From an uncultured Ruminococcus sp. (GTDB taxonomy: Bacteria; Bacillota; Clostridia; Oscillospirales; Ruminococcaceae), in NCBI GenBank assembly GCA_947175975.1, contig CAMWOX010000137.1, positions 1 to 5,015 on the forward strand: DNA of 5,015 bases. The letters are read 5' to 3'. Below are positions 3,715 through 5,015 of the stretch, in pieces. Position 1 is the stretch's first letter. Each line of letters begins with the position of its first letter. Made by a program: the position numbers and the translations under genes. Below the pieces are notes generated by a model. The model made no database searches. It saw only the letters and a program-made list of their open reading frames with translations, and was not told where the DNA came from.

Positions 3715-5015
3715 CTTCTCCTAGCTTTTTCATGTGACACGTATCTGTTGCAGTTGTTGTATCCGTTGCTGTTTTCAAAAATTTGAATTTGTTTTGTACG
3801 CAAAGATACGGCTTCAGCCAATCCATCAGAAATACAAATCCGCAGGATGCAAAGACTGTCATCCAGATAAAATAAGGCAGTGCATACTGTGATTTTGCCT
3901 CTGCCAGCAGATGGTACATCATACCGCCCAGGACAATTAATGGCATCGTCATAGCATAGGTGTTTTTCTGTTTCAGGCAGTACAAGATGCCACAGAAACA
4001 AAGAATGAAAATAAGCTGTGCAAAATAATCCATATACTGTTTTGTTTCTGGTTCTTTCTCTTCACAGACCCATTTCGCAAGACCTGTTTTCGGATTATAC
4101 TGTCCACGGACTTTGTTATTCCAAAGACTCTGATAGGAAGTCTCATTCCAGACAGAAACATATTTCTTATAGAAGAAATCATTCCGATATTGTTTATGCT
4201 CTGAAAAATACTCCAGTTTATTCTTAATTTCTTGCACAGAGCGTTCCGAAGCAGCATCCGCATGAAATTCACAGATTTCAAAATTGCTGACGGTTGCGCC
4301 GTAATTATACCAGCCAGGCGCACTCATTCCCTCATTCATACCCAGTGCGAACCAGGAAATCATCGGAATAGAATCTCCAAATTCCGTGCCTGCACGTTTT
4401 TCATACATAGAAACAATCGCATCCGGTGCAAGTGTGCAGGGAATCACACTGACAACTACCAGAATCAGATTGCAGAGCGTTTTTTTATTCTGAAAGGCCA
4501 TCACGCCTGCCAGCAGAACCATTGCCACCAGGACAATTAGATTATTGGATTTAATCACAACAGAAAGCGTCACACATAGTGCAGATAAAATCCCCCACAG
4601 GATCTTACCTTTCCAGGATTCTGACCTGAGAAACCGAATTTCGAAAAAGACCGCCCATGCGGCAAATGCAAATCCCGGAACAATACCATACAGGAATGTA
4701 CAGGAAATAATGGGCTGTATGCACAATCCAAGCAGAATAAATGCTGTGTGCCGGATTCGTTTGTCTTCAAAAATCTGATCCAGCATATTTAAAATTGCTA
4801 CATAAGAAGAAGCAAGCAAAATTACAGAAATTTCCTGAATAAAAACAAGATTTTGCAGGTCTTCCTGGAACAAATAAGCAATCCTGATCAGGATTTCTTC
4901 AAAAAACACAAAGCCGAGCTGAAACGGATAATATTGGAAATATCTGCTGCCACCAGTAATTCTCTCGTAATTGTCTCTTGCAAAATCCCATGCTGTCTGT
5001 GATACTGTCCAGCTG
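3674..5015 (-). CDS. GT-C (PMT/ArnT-like) membrane glycosyltransferase, 5' truncated
   Basis: 446 residues are visible. The frame stays open to the window edge, so the methionine-initiated frame at 4909 is not the true start: that GTG is an internal valine (FQLGFVFFEE). By comparison with the paralogue downstream, about 130 N-terminal residues are missing. The protein has about nine visible membrane segments and shares with its paralogue YEKRAGTEFGDSIP, SAPGWY, ASERS, KQYRNDFF, RGQYNPKTGLAKW and EAKSQYALPYF. The family moves sugars from polyprenyl-phosphate carriers to acceptors outside the membrane, here probably a cell-wall or surface glycan. After LCVQN it ends in its own 38-residue tail with Thr/Asp repeats and an acidic GEDEDDE patch. 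The DNA for that patch also holds the ribosome binding site and start of the next gene. No promoter is visible. The substrate cannot be read from the sequence. Confidence 0.87.
   Translation of the reverse strand, partial: SWTVSQTAWDFARDNYERITGGSRYFQYYPFQLGFVFFEEILIRIAYLFQEDLQNLVFIQEISVILLASSYVAILNMLDQIFEDKRIRHTAFILLGLCIQPIISCTFLYGIVPGFAFAAWAVFFEIRFLRSESWKGKILWGILSALCVTLSVVIKSNNLIVLVAMVLLAGVMAFQNKKTLCNLILVVVSVIPCTLAPDAIVSMYEKRAGTEFGDSIPMISWFALGMNEGMSAPGWYNYGATVSNFEICEFHADAASERSVQEIKNKLEYFSEHKQYRNDFFYKKYVSVWNETSYQSLWNNKVRGQYNPKTGLAKWVCEEKEPETKQYMDYFAQLIFILCFCGILYCLKQKNTYAMTMPLIVLGGMMYHLLAEAKSQYALPYFIWMTVFASCGFVFLMDWLKPYLCVQNKFKFLKTATDTTTATDTCHMKKLGEDEDDESAKPIESK
3703..3721 (-). promoter_or_regulatory. 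Ribosome binding site and clustered ATGs inside the upstream gene
   Basis: GGAG (3721-3718) is followed by ATGs at 3714, 3708 and 3705, all in the same frame and all within the upstream coding region. Spacings are 3, 9 and 12 bases, so 3708 fits best. The overlap with the upstream gene suggests that ribosomes finishing it help start the fused enzyme. Confidence 0.65.
3741..3776. repeat. Imperfect 18-base tandem repeat in the paralogue tail
   Basis: Two 18-base units (3741-3758 and 3759-3776) match at 14 positions and encode the TATDTTTATDT segment of the upstream protein's tail. This local repeat may explain how the tail grew after the region shared with its paralogue. Confidence 0.5.
3791..5015 (-). 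repeat. Tandem duplication copy A (truncated upstream gene)
   Basis: This is the partner of 2095-3319, ungapped at an offset of 1696 bases and continuing to the window edge, so the duplicated unit is longer than can be seen. The direct head-to-tail order on one strand indicates a tandem gene duplication. Substitutions are spread along the whole length, so it is not a recent assembly duplicate. Confidence 0.9.

Noticed and set aside
3973..4323. 116-codon minus-strand frame overlapping the truncated GT-C gene
   Set aside because: It is an out-of-frame shadow of a gene whose own frame is conserved with its paralogue.
4232..4540. 102-codon forward frame and other forward frames at 1127-4778
   Set aside because: These lie opposite the glycosyltransferase genes, lack ribosome sites, and have Cys/His/Arg/Ser-rich compositions typical of antisense shadow frames.
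2095..5015. Assembly duplication as the cause of the repeated GT-C genes
   Set aside because: Substitutions are spread over the whole length and mostly preserve protein similarity, as expected for true diverged paralogues.
58..5015. CRISPR array, tRNA, rRNA or riboswitch
   Set aside because: No regularly spaced repeats, tRNA cloverleaf, rRNA segment or recognisable riboswitch core was seen on either strand.

Overview
The window looks like the end of a draft contig from a low-to-moderate-GC Gram-positive bacterium. The AGGAG-type ribosome binding sites, GTG starts, AT-rich intergenic DNA and the style of the XRE regulator suggest Clostridia, and Ruminococcus or a relative is my best guess from protein feel. 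No 16S or marker gene is present to confirm it. The first 57 bases are not biological: they match an Illumina Nextera P7/i7 adapter ending in the Tn5 mosaic end, so native sequence starts at about base 58.

All confident genes lie on the minus strand. Read in that direction, the order is as follows. (1) A 5'-truncated multi-membrane GT-C (PMT/ArnT-like) glycosyltransferase runs from 5015 to 3674. (2) A second GT-C copy, fused in frame to a GtrB/dolichol-phosphate-mannose-synthase-like GT2 enzyme, spans 3714-1048 and overlaps the end of the first gene by 41 bases. (3) A 75-residue cysteine-containing small protein spans 988-761 and ends at a clear rho-independent terminator. (4) A separate XRE-family regulator spans 515-111 with its own control region. 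That control region (about 553-660) carries back-to-back consensus promoters, a pair of TTGACTATAGTCAA-type operators 41 bp apart and a second repeated motif.

The glycosyltransferase genes fit the usual two-step scheme for decorating surface glycans. A GT2 enzyme with two C-terminal membrane helices loads a sugar onto undecaprenyl phosphate inside the cell, a flippase turns it over, and a GT-C enzyme transfers it to an acceptor outside. Two GT-C copies share one visible GT2 enzyme. No GtrA-like flippase is visible, though it could lie beyond base 5015.

The most interesting point is the GT-C/GT2 junction. The fusion depends on a run of nine A residues. Gaining or losing one A stops the GT-C protein within a few codons, and the GT2 part then begins at its own ATG with a good ribosome binding site. 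The locus may therefore make both fused and separate enzymes by slippage, may be a recent fusion, or may carry a one-base sequence error. The second point of interest is the forward consensus promoter facing away from the XRE gene, which has no convincing target gene in the window.
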